From positions 496,001 to 560,000 of the forward strand of contig NHNW01000001.1 of the NCBI GenBank assembly GCA_002786025.1: DNA of 64,000 bases, read 5' to 3'. Below, piece after piece: positions 10,743 through 22,480 of this stretch. Position 1 is the first letter of the stretch, and every line of letters starts with the position of its first letter. The DNA comes from Zasmidium citrigriseum. Its lineage: Eukaryota > Ascomycota > Dothideomycetes > Mycosphaerellales > Mycosphaerellaceae. A program made the translations under genes and the position numbers. The notes beneath the pieces are model-generated. The model had not been told where the DNA came from, searched no databases, and saw only the letters and a list, made by a program, of their open reading frames with translations.

Positions 10743-11585
10743 CTACTCATATGTATAGCTGCCGATAACAATCGTATCGATCGTCCACGTCTTGCCGCCA
10801 TCCGCTGTCACCAAATCCCCTGTGGCATTCGTCTTGCCGAGCGTCTGGTCATACGCAGCATCGGCTGAGTCCATGATGATCTTGGTGTTGAGGTACTTGT
10901 GGCCTGGCACGAAACCACACGCAGCTTGTTGGCATTCAATGGCGGTGCCCCAGCCTTGAGCGTGGCCGCTCTCTATTGTAGAGGTCAGCATAGTGAGTCC
11001 GATGGGGATGGAGGAGGATTGTGTACCTGTGGAGATTCGGGACACGACTTTGCCATCGAGGGAGACGGTTTGATCATACTTGGACGTGGAGTCATTGTAT
11101 TTGTCTACATCATTGATCAGCTTGAGGTAAGTCTTCACGACGCTAGTGTACTGACAGTGGAAAGTGACAGACTGTCCAGGATCAGCAGCAACATAATCGC
11201 CCATCTGCTGAGAACCCTCGAGTGTACTGGCAACAATGCACCACTTGCCACTCGCCTGAGGGCATCCAGAGCTACGGAATCGATCATCAGGTTTCATCGC
11301 CATTGTCAAAGTTTTGCACACTTACCTGCCATCAGAAACGGATATAGCCAATCCCTGGATCAAGTCGCCCCCACTCGTTCCCATGCCCGGCCACAGAGCC
11401 AGGTTGCCAGTCTGAGGGCTGTTCGTCTCTGGAAGGACGAGCGTAGTGTTGGCCTCCCGGATCCAGGTGTCATCTGCCGTCGGACCAGTGGATAGAGCAT
11501 TGGAGAATTGATAGCCGTAGTCTGCCGCAGCAAGGGAAGCCAGCATCGAGGCCGAGGCCGGAAGAGCGAGCGCGAAAGACTTCAT
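10743..11585 (-). CDS. Secreted protein of unknown function, four exons
   Basis: The protein has 227 residues, starting at the ATG at 11583-11585 with a signal peptide (MKSFALALPASASMLASLAAA). Three introns fit the frame: 11272-11325 (gtaagt..gtag), 11105-11155 (gtcagt..gtag) and 10973-11026 (gtacac..atag). Removing them joins SDGR to SSGCPQASGKWC, then VTFH to YKYNDSTSKYDQTVS, then RIST to ESGHAQGWGTAIEC. The mature part is rich in Gly, Ser and Thr with paired Cys, suggesting an extracellular beta-rich (perhaps concanavalin A-like) fold. I do not recognise an enzyme signature. The second and third introns are multiples of three without stops, so leaving them in would not break the frame. Confidence 0.75.
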
Positions 11586-12738
11586 CTTGAATGACCGATT
11601 GACTGTGGGAATGAATGTCAAATTTCGAACGAGAATAAAAAGGTCGACCAGCAACCAAAGTGGTAAGTGAAAGAATGATCGAAGACTACCAATTTGCTCA
11701 GGAAGGCTTTCCTACTTAAAAGCAACACCCCAAAGACCACCGGCTCAACTCCTCTACTCGTACTCGCTACGATTGCCACCAACGTCGCCGAATATTCCTA
11801 ATGATAGAGCGTCGAGTGCAATTGTTCGACGAATCGCTATATACCAAACTGCCTAAAAGCTTTTGCCGAGCATCTGAAACAACGAACGCATCGTCAAAAT
11901 GAAACGGCGACGACTTTGGCTTCATTCCAGACGAAACCTGCAAAGCACTGACACACAACTCTTCATGTCGCTTTGCTGCCACGTATGGTGTGGCATATGT
12001 AAGTGGTGGCGCTAGCTACTTACAAGATACATCGGCAAGATGTCCCATTTTGAGTTTGGCGCTAATGCTTAAGTGAATCCATAACTCTGACTTCACGTCT
12101 TAGAGTAATACACCTCACCTCTGCTTCTGGATCGTTCAGAGCGAACAAAGTAATATATTTTTTTCCTGGAGCTTGCCAGCGTGAGATCGCCCTTGAAAGC
12201 TGCTCTTTCCAGTCGAAAAGAAACCAACACGTGCAGGCGAATTGACTTTGCGCGAAAACGGCAAATTGATTCGTTAGGACGGGACAGAAGACAAGACTCC
12301 TACATGCTATACTGACCACGACCGTAGTTGTGAGCCCGAAAGAGATAAGGAGCGTGTGCTTTTTGTTCGATTTCAACCGAATGGGAAAACCGACGCCAGC
12401 GGCCTTGGCATTCATGTGAAAGATGAAGCTAGTAGCACCTGCCTCCAAAGTTCACTCTAGCTTCCCACTACTACGCCATCTTATTGCCACACAAGATAGA
12501 ATGCCTTCTGAGCTCCCTAAGAGGCAGCATGGCGAGGACGACCTTCGGTGAGAGTGAAGCGACAAACGGCGCAAGTGAATCAGCAACACGATGACGTACT
12601 CCGTCGCCGTTTGCTCGCATGCCCGCTAGTCGCCGCGCGCCTTCCTCCTTTGATGTTCTTGGCAGACTTGATTTGATCTTCTTTCTCTCCTCCCGCTTCT
12701 CTTCAATACTAACATTCGCAGCGTTCATCGCCGCCAAG
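11586..12738. promoter_or_regulatory. Divergent intergenic region
   Basis: The region lies between the starts of the secreted-protein gene (minus) and the MYND gene (plus), so both promoters lie here. A CT-rich tract just before 12739 (about 12640-12710) looks like the MYND leader. I see no other gene or repeat. Confidence 0.45.
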
Positions 12739-14116
12739 ATGTTCTCGTCGCGGTGTCCATCCTGTACCGATGAGGGCACGAAGGCCTGCGCTGGCTGCAA
12801 GGCAGTGAAGGTAAGCGACTGGAAATGCTTTCAGTTCTCCGGCAACCATGCTGACTGTCGCCGCCAGTACTGTTCCGAGCAGTGCCAACAGGCGGACTGG
12901 GCCTTCCATAGGGTCTTCTGCAAGCTCATGCGACAGCTCCCCGAGCGGCCATCACCGGACCATCGCCTCGTCGTCTTCTTCGCCCCCGATGCCGACAAGC
13001 CTGAACTTCAATGGGTCCGCGGCCCTCGCCCAGACGTCCAAGCCTTGGGCGGAAATAACGTCTCTACTCACATCGACTTCGCGGACAACAAATTCACAGG
13101 AGCCAAAATGGACAGCGGCAAGTGCGTCTTCTTGTCCTACGACGAGAACTTCTTCAACACGTATTCTCAGGGGAACAAGGGCGTAAGTGAGATCTCCTGC
13201 TATGCCAATGTCTATCCATGGCGTGGTCCTGTCATTGCCGCCTGTGGCACTTTAGCTGGCGGCGGCGGCATGAGCCAGATGAAGGATATGGACATGGTGG
13301 CCTGTAGCGATCTCGCCGCCTTCTTCATCGACTTCTACAACGAGACGGACGATCAAGACGCTCGCCGTGCTCGCAAGAAGAAGGGAAAGGTCGAGGCCGT
13401 GCTGGCTACTTGCGCAGGCGAGCGCGCATTGAGCGGCTGTGAGTCGTTCCTTCCAGTCAAGCTCCCGGTCATGCATCCAGCCTTCGAGGACAAGAATGCC
13501 GATGTCTCAGACGTCTCTAAGGTGAGTAATAGTTCCTAGGTTTATGCAAGTTATGGATCTTATTCTGATGGCTCCTTAGGCTATCGACATGCCGCTCATG
13601 ACCTGGAAATGTCCCAAGAACAAGAAGTGGCCCGACGTCTCGCAACGTACCGCAAACCAGAAGATCTGCCACATGCATAAAGGCATCGACCCAGCCGTCA
13701 AGGGAATGTTCACCTACGACACGAGCACCTTTGGGTACTCCCCGGGAAAATGGGATACAGGCCTCGGCAATGTGCTGGTCATGAGAAAAGATCGCAAGCC
13801 TATCACGCCAGATGAAGTCGACGCCTTTGGCTCATTCTGCCTCCACCACCTACCTCAGTACTTCCAAGCCATGGATGAGTATGGCGAGACCGCCTCGAGT
13901 GCGAGGATGAAGGAGCTCGAGGACATCGTTCTCGCCGAGATCACCGCGGCCAAGTGGCAGACGTATCTGGAAGACTGGCGGAGGGTCAAGCAAGGAATCA
14001 CAGATGATCCAAGTGTCGAAGGACGTGTGGGCGGACAAGTTCGGATGGGCCTTACTGAAGAAGATGGACAGAACCTGTGCCTCTTTCTCCTGCGCAAATC
14101 TGCCAATATGCAGTGA
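12739..14116 (+). CDS. MYND zinc-finger protein (paralogue 1)
   Basis: The protein has 420 residues in three exons: 12739-12810, 12868-13521 and 13580-14116. The N-terminal MYND finger is split by intron 1. Exon 1 gives CPSC..CAGC and exon 2 starts YCSEQC, then HRVFC, completing the Cys/His pattern that binds two zincs. MYND fingers usually mediate protein-protein contacts. The remainder is a conserved-looking region without a known catalytic motif (for example MDMVACSDLAAFFIDF and RMGLTEEDGQNL). It is a clear paralogue of the minus-strand gene at 37150-38464, with the same total length. Intron 1 (57 nt) is a stop-free multiple of three. Function is unknown. Confidence 0.88.
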
Positions 14117-14312
14117 GAGGGCACGGCCTGGAATGCAGGGTGTCGACGTCTCGTTCCGGGGTGCTGGAAGAAGCCATGCAAGCTGGAAGTTTAGAAAAAT
14201 ATGCTTCTGTTGAGCATACAACAGATTGTCAGAGTCAGTTGAGTTGAACATAATTGTCAGCGGCCGAGAAGCGGAAGAGACAGTACATGCCTGAAAGCAA
14301 GCAATACCACCA

Positions 14313-16616
14313 TCAAGCAAACACTCTCCCCCTCTTAATCCTCACCATCCTCTCCTCATCCCCAACAGCAAGACACCCAACCTCCTCCCCCGGCCTAACA
14401 TCCCCAAACAGCACTCTCTTCCCCCTCAACCTTCTCGCAACATCCACCGAATCCTCCATCGAAGACAGCTCCGGCACATCCACGTACCGACTCCACCTCA
14501 ACAGCGTCGTAAAAGAATCCAGATACTCCGGTCCCTTGCGCAGAAAGTCCAGCACGATAGTGACGATGCTCGCCAAGATTAGGATGATGGAAGCGAGCAG
14601 AAGCACAGCGAGCCAAGGCACACTGCAGCGAATGACTTCGTTCTCCGCTCTGACTTCCGCAGTCGTCCAGTCGAGGTTGTACCCATCGACAGACCGTTCC
14701 GTGAGATTGGCCGTCGGGGGACCATCGCCTGCCAGCTCTTCATACGTGGTGGTCGAGTTGAATTCCCCCATGACAGGACCAGCAGCGATTCCGTCGATCC
14801 AGAATGTATTCAACAGCTGGGCGAAGCGGACCGAGAACGCATCATCGTCAATCTTCCATAAAGGCGGCGATTCAGTCGATGTCCACTCCGTAAAGGGGTC
14901 GTAGAGATACGTCTCAACAAGACTTGGAGGACAAGCACCACCTGAACAACCCTCCGCCGGCCTGATAGCATCGACAAAATCAATCAAAAAGCTCGCAACA
15001 CCCGGAGGTCCACCATCTTCAGGATCAACCTGCCCAAGACCGCTAAGAGGCGAGTAATACCCAGCATTATACCCATCCGCCCAAGCAAGCCTACTGGTAT
15101 GATTCCTCGGATGCCCAGAAGGTCGGATAGCATCACTCCGACATTTTCGTCCATCACAAACAACTCTCACCTCAACATAATTCATCGAAATCCTGCACAG
15201 AGCGAGAGATAGCAACCCAGTTCCCCGGAGCGTGCCACTGGGCAGGTGTTCCAGGCTGTGATAGGTGCTGAAGGAGAAGGTTGGTATCCGGCCAGGGATC
15301 ATGTTGTTGTCCTCGATGATGACATGCCCGCCATTCCAGCAGTTGCGATCGACTCCTCGGTGATGATGCTCCAATCCTGTGCCATAGTCGCCTGCGGAGC
15401 AGTTCGTGCTGTCGTATGTGCCCAGGTTGAAAACCCCAGTGCCATTGGCGTATGTTTCGTTGGCAGTCTGGCACTCGGCGCCCAGATACGCCGTATTCAA
15501 AACAAATTCCGTCTTACCAACGACGGGGAGTCCATGGACAGGTAGGCCTTGCAGCGAACTCCAAGTGACTTCGGTATCGTGGGTCGAGACGGGATGCCAG
15601 CTGGAGTCGTTCGCCACGACAGGTCCCAGTTGTACATTCTGATATAGGGGGATCTTGACGTTTCCATACAGATCTTGCGCAGATCGCTTGACCTCGCTCG
15701 GGGATGACAGTACGTTTCTGAATAGGTCGTCGGTCGTATCGAGATCTCCGGGGCTGTATTCCGAGACAAACCCTAGGTAGTTGAAGTTGCCAGTTGTCAC
15801 ATTGGAGATCGTTCCCGTGGAAATGATGCGTAAAGACGCCTGGCTTCCAACGGGAGACAGAGTCCATATGACCAGGAGGACTGGTACCAGCCAGTGCACT
15901 ACTCTCAGTTCCAGAGGCTTTTTGAACGCAGCGAAAACCGTTCGACAACCCAAGAGGTATTCCATGGGCAGCACCGTCGTACCTTGCTCCAACTTGAGGG
16001 CAGCGATAGATCGAAGGAACCTTGCAATGATGGCTGCAAAGAAAATCGGGAAAATCGTCGCTCCCTACCAAGGTAGACGTAAGTGAATGCCCATAAAACA
16101 GCCTTCAACACTCACATATCTGCCCGCCTCTAAAAGCCCTGCAGGGACAGACTCCTCAATCGGTCGTCCACGATTCTTAAGCACCATGCAAGCAAAGACA
16201 ATAAATCCGATGGCAACAGCAGCGAGGAACACATCCAGAAAGACGCGCAAAAGCTTCCTTTCCAACTGGCGAGGCTGCAGACGACCCTGATACGCCTTCT
16301 CCTGTCGATGTTCATGTTGCAAAGTCGAACCCGAAGACCCTGCTCCGGTACTATTCAAAAGGCGGTTGTTCCCATCAATCTCTCCAACCTCTCCAGAGCT
16401 TCCTTGTTGATGGATATGGTCGTCGGTATCCATAGCTGCAGGAACGTCCGAGGCCTCCATCACCATGCCTAGGACCAGCGTCTTCATATATCCCAGTCCT
16501 AGAGCCCCTAGCAAACAAGCTGTGCAACCCAGTGACCACGGCGACACAAGATATCTGAAATCCACCAAGTCATCAGACTTCACATCGTGTAGCAAAGGAG
16601 GCCGTCCAACAAACAT
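14313..16616 (-). CDS. Large multi-span membrane protein of unknown function
   Basis: Two exons (16116-16616 and 14313-16064) join across an intron of 51 nt (gtgagt..gtag), giving about 750 residues from the first in-frame ATG at 16614-16616. The open frame continues upstream to about 16780 without an ATG, so a further 5' exon is possible and the N-terminus is unresolved. Hydrophobic segments lie near SLGCTACLLGALGLGYM, VFLDVFLAAVAIGFIVFACMV, FPIFFAAIIARFL and WLVPVLLVIWTLSP. A long, probably extracellular domain with many N-x-S/T sites and Cys follows. A last helix (WLAVLLLASIILILASIVTIV) precedes a cytoplasmic tail. The shape resembles large fungal membrane proteins of unknown role. Confidence 0.75.
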
Positions 16617-17073
16617 CCCAGGACAGAAGCCTTCAAGATGTGCCACAAACGGGGCGTATTGTGTTGATTGCAAGCCGTCGCACCGACAGACCTTCAACGC
16701 GGGTTGTTGAAACGCAGAGATCGAAAGTCGTCTTGATACCGCCAGGCTGTTCAGAGTACTGAAAGTCGAATGCACAAGGTGCCTCGAAAGACTGTGTCCG
16801 TCATTATATTACTTCATTCATGCTATCGCAAGCAAGTCCACAAAACTCTGTCTGTCTGTCCATCCCATCCATCCAAAACGGTAGAGATCGGCGCCATGTC
16901 CACTGTCGCAACATGATATCAGTTGTTGTTGTAATACTCCATTCCCATTTCCTCCCATTTTCCCACACCATCCACACCCAAACAAACGCCGAATGCTATG
17001 CAAAACTTCCCTCCCCACAGTCATAACAATATACAAGAACCTCCTAACACAAACTCGACACCGTCAAGAGCTC
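16617..17073. other. Intergenic region
   Basis: It holds the upstream region of the membrane-protein gene, possibly an unrecognised first exon, and the 3' end of csmB. There are short direct repeats of tctg and atcc near 16850-16875. I see nothing else. Confidence 0.4.
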
Positions 17074-20000
17074 CTACATCTCACCCAACTGCCGATCAAT
17101 CTCAAAGTCCAAGTACGCCTTCTTCTCGCCCGTGAGCTGGCACTGCAATTTCTGCTCCGCCAGCGCCTTGAGTTGCTTCTTCGTTACCGAGTCCAAGTCG
17201 ACCTCGCTCAAGCACTCACGAATAGCCATCGTAATAGCCTCATTCGTGGGACCTTGAGTCTGGAAGCCCGACAGTTGGCTGAGGTGGTTGTTCGGGTTCG
17301 TGCTGCCCGGTCGGCTCATGCCCATGCCGTTGTTATACTGGCCGAGCGGCGAGCGGGCGCGGCCTTGTTGGCCGAAAGTTGGCGATGTCATGCCGCCCAT
17401 CAGGTTCTCTTGAGATTGGTGGCGTGGGCTGTATGGAGATCCGCGGTACTGGTCACTCATGCCGCCCATGGACATCAGTCGTTGTTGCTCTTGAGCTTGT
17501 GGATGATCGGTGTAGCGCGAGAAAGTTGACTGTCTGCCATAGGCGTTGAAGGGACCAGGGGACTGTGGTGGTCTGAAGGATTGATGTTGTGGAAAGCCAG
17601 TCAGGATAGTCGACGCGGGCTTAACGGACGAGTACACTGATCGCATGTCGTCCATTTCGTAGCCACCGTCTTGATACGAGCCAGCAAAGTCCTTCTCTTG
17701 GTAGACGTTCCGGCGGCCAGGAAGTTGATTTTGCAACGCATAGTCATCCCATCGTTGGAGAGGAATGGATCTCGGATCGAACTTCTCCTCTTCAACGGCA
17801 ACGACCTGCTTGTCACCCTTCTCGCCAATAACGACACGAGTGTTACCCCACGAGAAGTCATCCTGTTTCCAGAAGGAGTAAACTGGAAGGACAAACGACC
17901 AAATTGGGTAAGCCATGATGTAGATGATCATCCATCCAATGTGCTGCCACTGTCTCTTGATCAGGAAGATGATGGCTTGCAGACCGTAGACAGCCGCCAA
18001 CATGACAATCGAGATCAGCGGGAATTGGCCTGTTCCAGAGGCTACGGTATAGATGAGGTAGACCAAGTACGCGCAGGTGGCCGGAAGGATGAGGGTACCG
18101 AAGAGATCGATGAAGACGACGAAGCGCATGGAGAAACAGCAGAAGCCACACAGGTCGACTTGCATCATTTCCGCGAGGTTGTGAATGGTCGAGTTGATCC
18201 AGCGACGTCTCTGAGAGAGCAGCACACTCCATTCAGAGGGCGCTTCCGTAAGGGCGTAGGCGTCAGGCAAGAACTTGTAGGACATTGACGAGAAGTGCTT
18301 GGTCATGATCGTCGTCAGGTAACGATCCTCACCAAGGGAGAACAGATTCTTCTTATGAAGCGTGTCGACGTTGTTCTCGGCGTATTCGGCGATGACCTTA
18401 TCAGCGATGATGAGAGGTCGTCCCTTGTCAGAGGTTCGCAATCGGTACATGCAGAAACTGTATCACATGTTAGTCTTTAATCAGAACGATGGATATTGGG
18501 ATACGAACCATCCGGGCAAACAAGTGACACTGCCGAACAAACTCTCGAAAGCCTTCGCCAAGTGATGGGAGATGTAGTATTCGTAGACCTGAATCATGGT
18601 CCACCAACTGCGCTCTTCATTCTCCAGGGAAGTCTCGCCACAGATACCAGCAATCTTGGCATCGTTGGCACAGGCTGAGACAAGTCGATTGAGAGAATCT
18701 TCCTTGACCTTAGTGTCGGCGTCGACCATGAAGAGGTATTCGTACAGCTCAGGGTCCACGCCGATGATGTTGTTGATCTGGTGGAACATCTCCAGCTCCA
18801 GAGGGTTCATAGGGGAGCGGTGGTGGACGCGATTCAGGAAGCTCATCAGCATGATCTGCGAGTCTCGCTTACCACGATTGCCAGGCTTCGATTTTCGCTG
18901 TTCAGACTCCTTGCCGACTTTGACGACAACCAAGTATGGTACGACGTTGCCTTCGTACTCGTACAGACCAGAGTAGACTTTGCCGTAGTTGAGTTGCTCG
19001 GCTCCATCACCGAGAGACTTGAACGGCAGGGCAGGAGGATCAATCTTGGGGTCGACACCGAGAATATCAAGCACAATCTTTGGCGTGGGTCTGTCGTTTC
19101 CACCACCAACGATCATACCGTCGCAAATAACGCAGATGAGCTTCCTCTTGTTGTCGTAGGCCAGAGCAGTCAGAGAATCAAGACCCTTTCGGAGCGAGTC
19201 TTCGCCTTCCGTGTAGGCAGGAACCTGGCAAATGACAAACTTGTCCTGTTGAGATGGTCGTTTTTTGGAACCAAGCTGCAGAGCCGCCAAGAATTTTATA
19301 GCGATAACGGCGCACAGGATGATGGTGAACGCCAGCAGGATGTAGTTATTGACCTGGCAGCGGGGCGTGTCGCGGAAGTCCGTCTTGCCTACATAGAACA
19401 TGTTATTCAAGCAGTTCATGCTATTCAGCCGGGTCGTGGTATTGAGGTTGTCGTTCCACTCCTTCGTGATGTCGCCTCCGGGATTTCGAGAGATGAGTGT
19501 TTCCACGTCGTCGGCGAAGAAGCTGTAGGAAGCCAGGTTGTTCATCATGTCGAGTGTGTAGAAGTAGTCAGTCGTGTCGTAGACTTTGTTGTCGATGATG
19601 AACCATTTGCGGTTGTACTTTTCGCCATCGCTGGAGATCGTCTTCTTTTTCCAAACGAGATCACCCTTGTGGAATTCATCCATGGCTGGCAAGAAGGTTT
19701 CGGTGTACCAGTTTATGTTACGCAACTTGGTATCGGGGTCAGCCTGCGCACGAGGTCCGGTTTTGTGCTCCGCGTTGGGGTAGAGGAGAGTGTTATTGCT
19801 CTGAAGAGTGATCGACTCGTCAGTCACCAAGCCAGGGCAGGCAATGGTGAGAGGCGGTACGATGTACTCAGTCACATCCGTTCCCGCGAAAGGCTGCATG
19901 TTCGTGGTCGTGGTCTCGATGTCCGTGTCGGAGTGCTGCAGTTTCCAAAATTTACTAAGATCGTAGACGCCGCCCCGGAAGGACACGTAGAAATCGTTGT

Positions 20001-22480
20001 CGCCCTGATGATAGCCGACCTCCTTACGATTCCACACTTTGTTCTTGTTGGGGCACAAGATGTTACCGAAGCCCACAATGTAAAAGACCACTATGCCGTT
20101 CAAGAGGGCGATCAGCATCATGAGCGCGAACTTCTCTCGCCACGCCATGCGGACATCTGGACGCTTCATGCGGCCGACCTTGTCCAGCAGAAACGAGGGA
20201 ATCCACCAGGTCAAGGCCCAGGTGAGCGCAACCCACATGCGACGGCCTTTACTGACCTTCTCGACGACAATGTCTTTGCCGTCGGCCAGTTCAGCGTCAA
20301 TCTCGCCTTCGAAGCCGACCCAGTTGCGCTTGTCGTCTCCCTTAAAGCCGAGTCCGTAGTCACCTCCACTGATGCTGCGAATGGTCTGTGCCTGCGTTGG
20401 AGCCAGTGACTTTGCGCCCATCCTACTAGGAGCTTGAGATGGCTGACGACCAAGCATGGTTTCTCGGCTGCCATCGTCGTGGAAGAAGCCGCCGTCCATG
20501 CCTCCAGGGGTTCCAGCCGAATATCCAGATTCCATGCCAGCAGCACCGACCATGCCACCGAGCATGTTGCCAGGCGACAGGTCATCTGCAGGCTTCATGT
20601 CCAGCATGCTTTCTGCTTCCCAGTAGGCAGGTTCTCGCATCCAGATACGCTCGTGACCGACAATGACTTCGCCATTGCTCCAACCACGTTCAATGATCCA
20701 AGTCTCGACACCGTCTTTGCCATCAGCACAACCCAGTCTGCGGTATCGATCGACAAATTCGTCCACGTCGAAATCAGCGGTGAAATCCATTTGCTTGCTC
20801 CTGTGATTTGCCCATTCTGGCAATCTCCAAGACCGGATCTGACTGGAAACAGATCCTGCCGACCAAGGCATGGAACCAGGCGGTTGATTTGCCAACGAGG
20901 CAGGCGGCTCGTCGGTTGGATGCAAGCACAGCTGGAACCATACTCTGCTGCTGCCGAGGACGTTGGAGACGCTGAAACGGCCAGTCTTGCCTAGGTTGAT
21001 GCCCTGTCCCGAAACAGGATAGAGAATATTACGCAGAAAGCTGTCCTCTTCGGTCTCAGAGCCAATCTTCTCTAGAACGCCTTGTCGTCGGTCTAAGTCG
21101 TACTCTCGCTCTCGTGAAGCTGCACCGCCTGGAATGTCCAGATCAGCCTCATTTGCAGAGACTGCATCTTTCATCTCTCGGATGACTGAAGACCCTGCCG
21201 GAACTATTGGCACACCATCTTCTTTCATCTCAGCGTTGATGCCGGTGCTATCGTCGAAAACAGTCTTCAGACTGGCGGCCTTGCCCAGAGCCTGGCTGGG
21301 GATTTCGATGAGCGTGATGCTGACGCTGTCGCCATCCTCATGGCTGCTAGGAGGAGTGGCTTCACCGCTCAGACTGCCATCGCTCAACACGCGGCCGGTC
21401 CGAATCTCCGTTCTGATGGCATCGTTGGCCTGCATGATGACCCAGTCAACCAAAGCCTCGTAGATGGCGGCCATGAGAATCTCTCGATCTTCCGTGACGC
21501 ACTTCTTCAAAAGCACTTCTGGGTCAATATCCAGCAATTCACCAACTTCGTCTGTGACGGCCTCCAGCTCTTCTTGATCGACGAGGAAGCCAACGGCATC
21601 TCCAAGGCGGAGGATTGCAGCGATCACAGAAAGCAGATTGCGCAAGGCCTTGCCCTTGATTCCGATGGCCTTGAGAGACTCTCGAAAGTCCTCAGCGGCG
21701 GCCGCATCGTCGGCGGTTGGGAGGAAGTTTGGTGGGCGGTAGGTCTCGGATTTGCGGAGGAGGGCGTATTGATTCGGGGCCTTCAAACCAAGGAATTCTC
21801 GCTCTTGCTCAGACTGAGATGTCAACAGGTAGTAGAAAACATCGAAAGCTCTGTACCCCTGCTCCTGGGGAACATTGAGGAGACCCTCGCGGGTGTCAAT
21901 GCCTGAAGTGGACAGGCTGAGCGAGGCGCAAGTGAGCTCGCCGGTAAGGGCAAGAGTGAAGACACCTGCCAGGGCGGAGTAGCGCGGCAGAGATGGATTA
22001 TAAGGCGTAACGGTGTGCAAGAATGGTCGTAAGGCATTAAGTGCGGTATAGAAGGTGCCGGGCACGGAGAGGGGCAGGGCGGAGGCGAAGGGGGCGAACA
22101 TGGACGGGGTGGAGCGGTGCAGTGAGCTATAGATGGTCAGTATTGGATATCATCTTCCTGTCGATGATGAATACTCACCCCAAGATGATGCAGCCATCCT
22201 CTGCTCGCCTCCGGGCATGTTCCCAAGTCTTGCGTGCGAGATCTGAATCAACGGTGCCGCCATATCGGCCGTCTGGTCCTGTGCTCGAGCCAGTAACCCA
22301 AGTATTGACGACGAGACTGGTGCTAGACTCCAACACATAAGGCTGTCCGGATGAAAAGGCGCTGTGAAGGGCGTTCAACAAAGTCGTGGTGGAGACCTGC
22401 GAAGAGGCCTGCTGCATGGTGTTTGTTCGTCCCGGGGCTGCGGACGAGGCATTGGAGTAGGAAGACATGCGGTAAGCCAT
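17074..22480 (-). CDS. csmB: Chitin synthase with degenerate myosin-like domain (CsmB type, class VI/VII)
   Basis: The enzyme makes chitin from UDP-GlcNAc at growing hyphal tips and septa. Three exons (22179-22480, 18509-22126, 17074-18457) give 1767 residues; the start context cccaccATGGCT is excellent. The N-terminal part aligns with a myosin head but lacks the P-loop: where csmA has GESGTGKT, this gene reads GSLHRSTPS. Membrane helices ([14 protein letters not shown]) and a cytochrome b5-like segment ([12 protein letters not shown]) follow. The glycosyltransferase domain carries VDADTKV near residue 1234, GEDRYLTT near 1349 and QRRRW near 1390. The C-terminal membrane spans end in a DEK-C-like segment. 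It is head-to-head with csmA. The class is called VI or VII depending on nomenclature. Confidence 0.95.

Noticed and set aside
18781..20409. 542-codon open frame on the plus strand
   Set aside because: It is antisense to the csmB exon. Its composition mirrors the csmB codon pattern and it has no recognisable domain.
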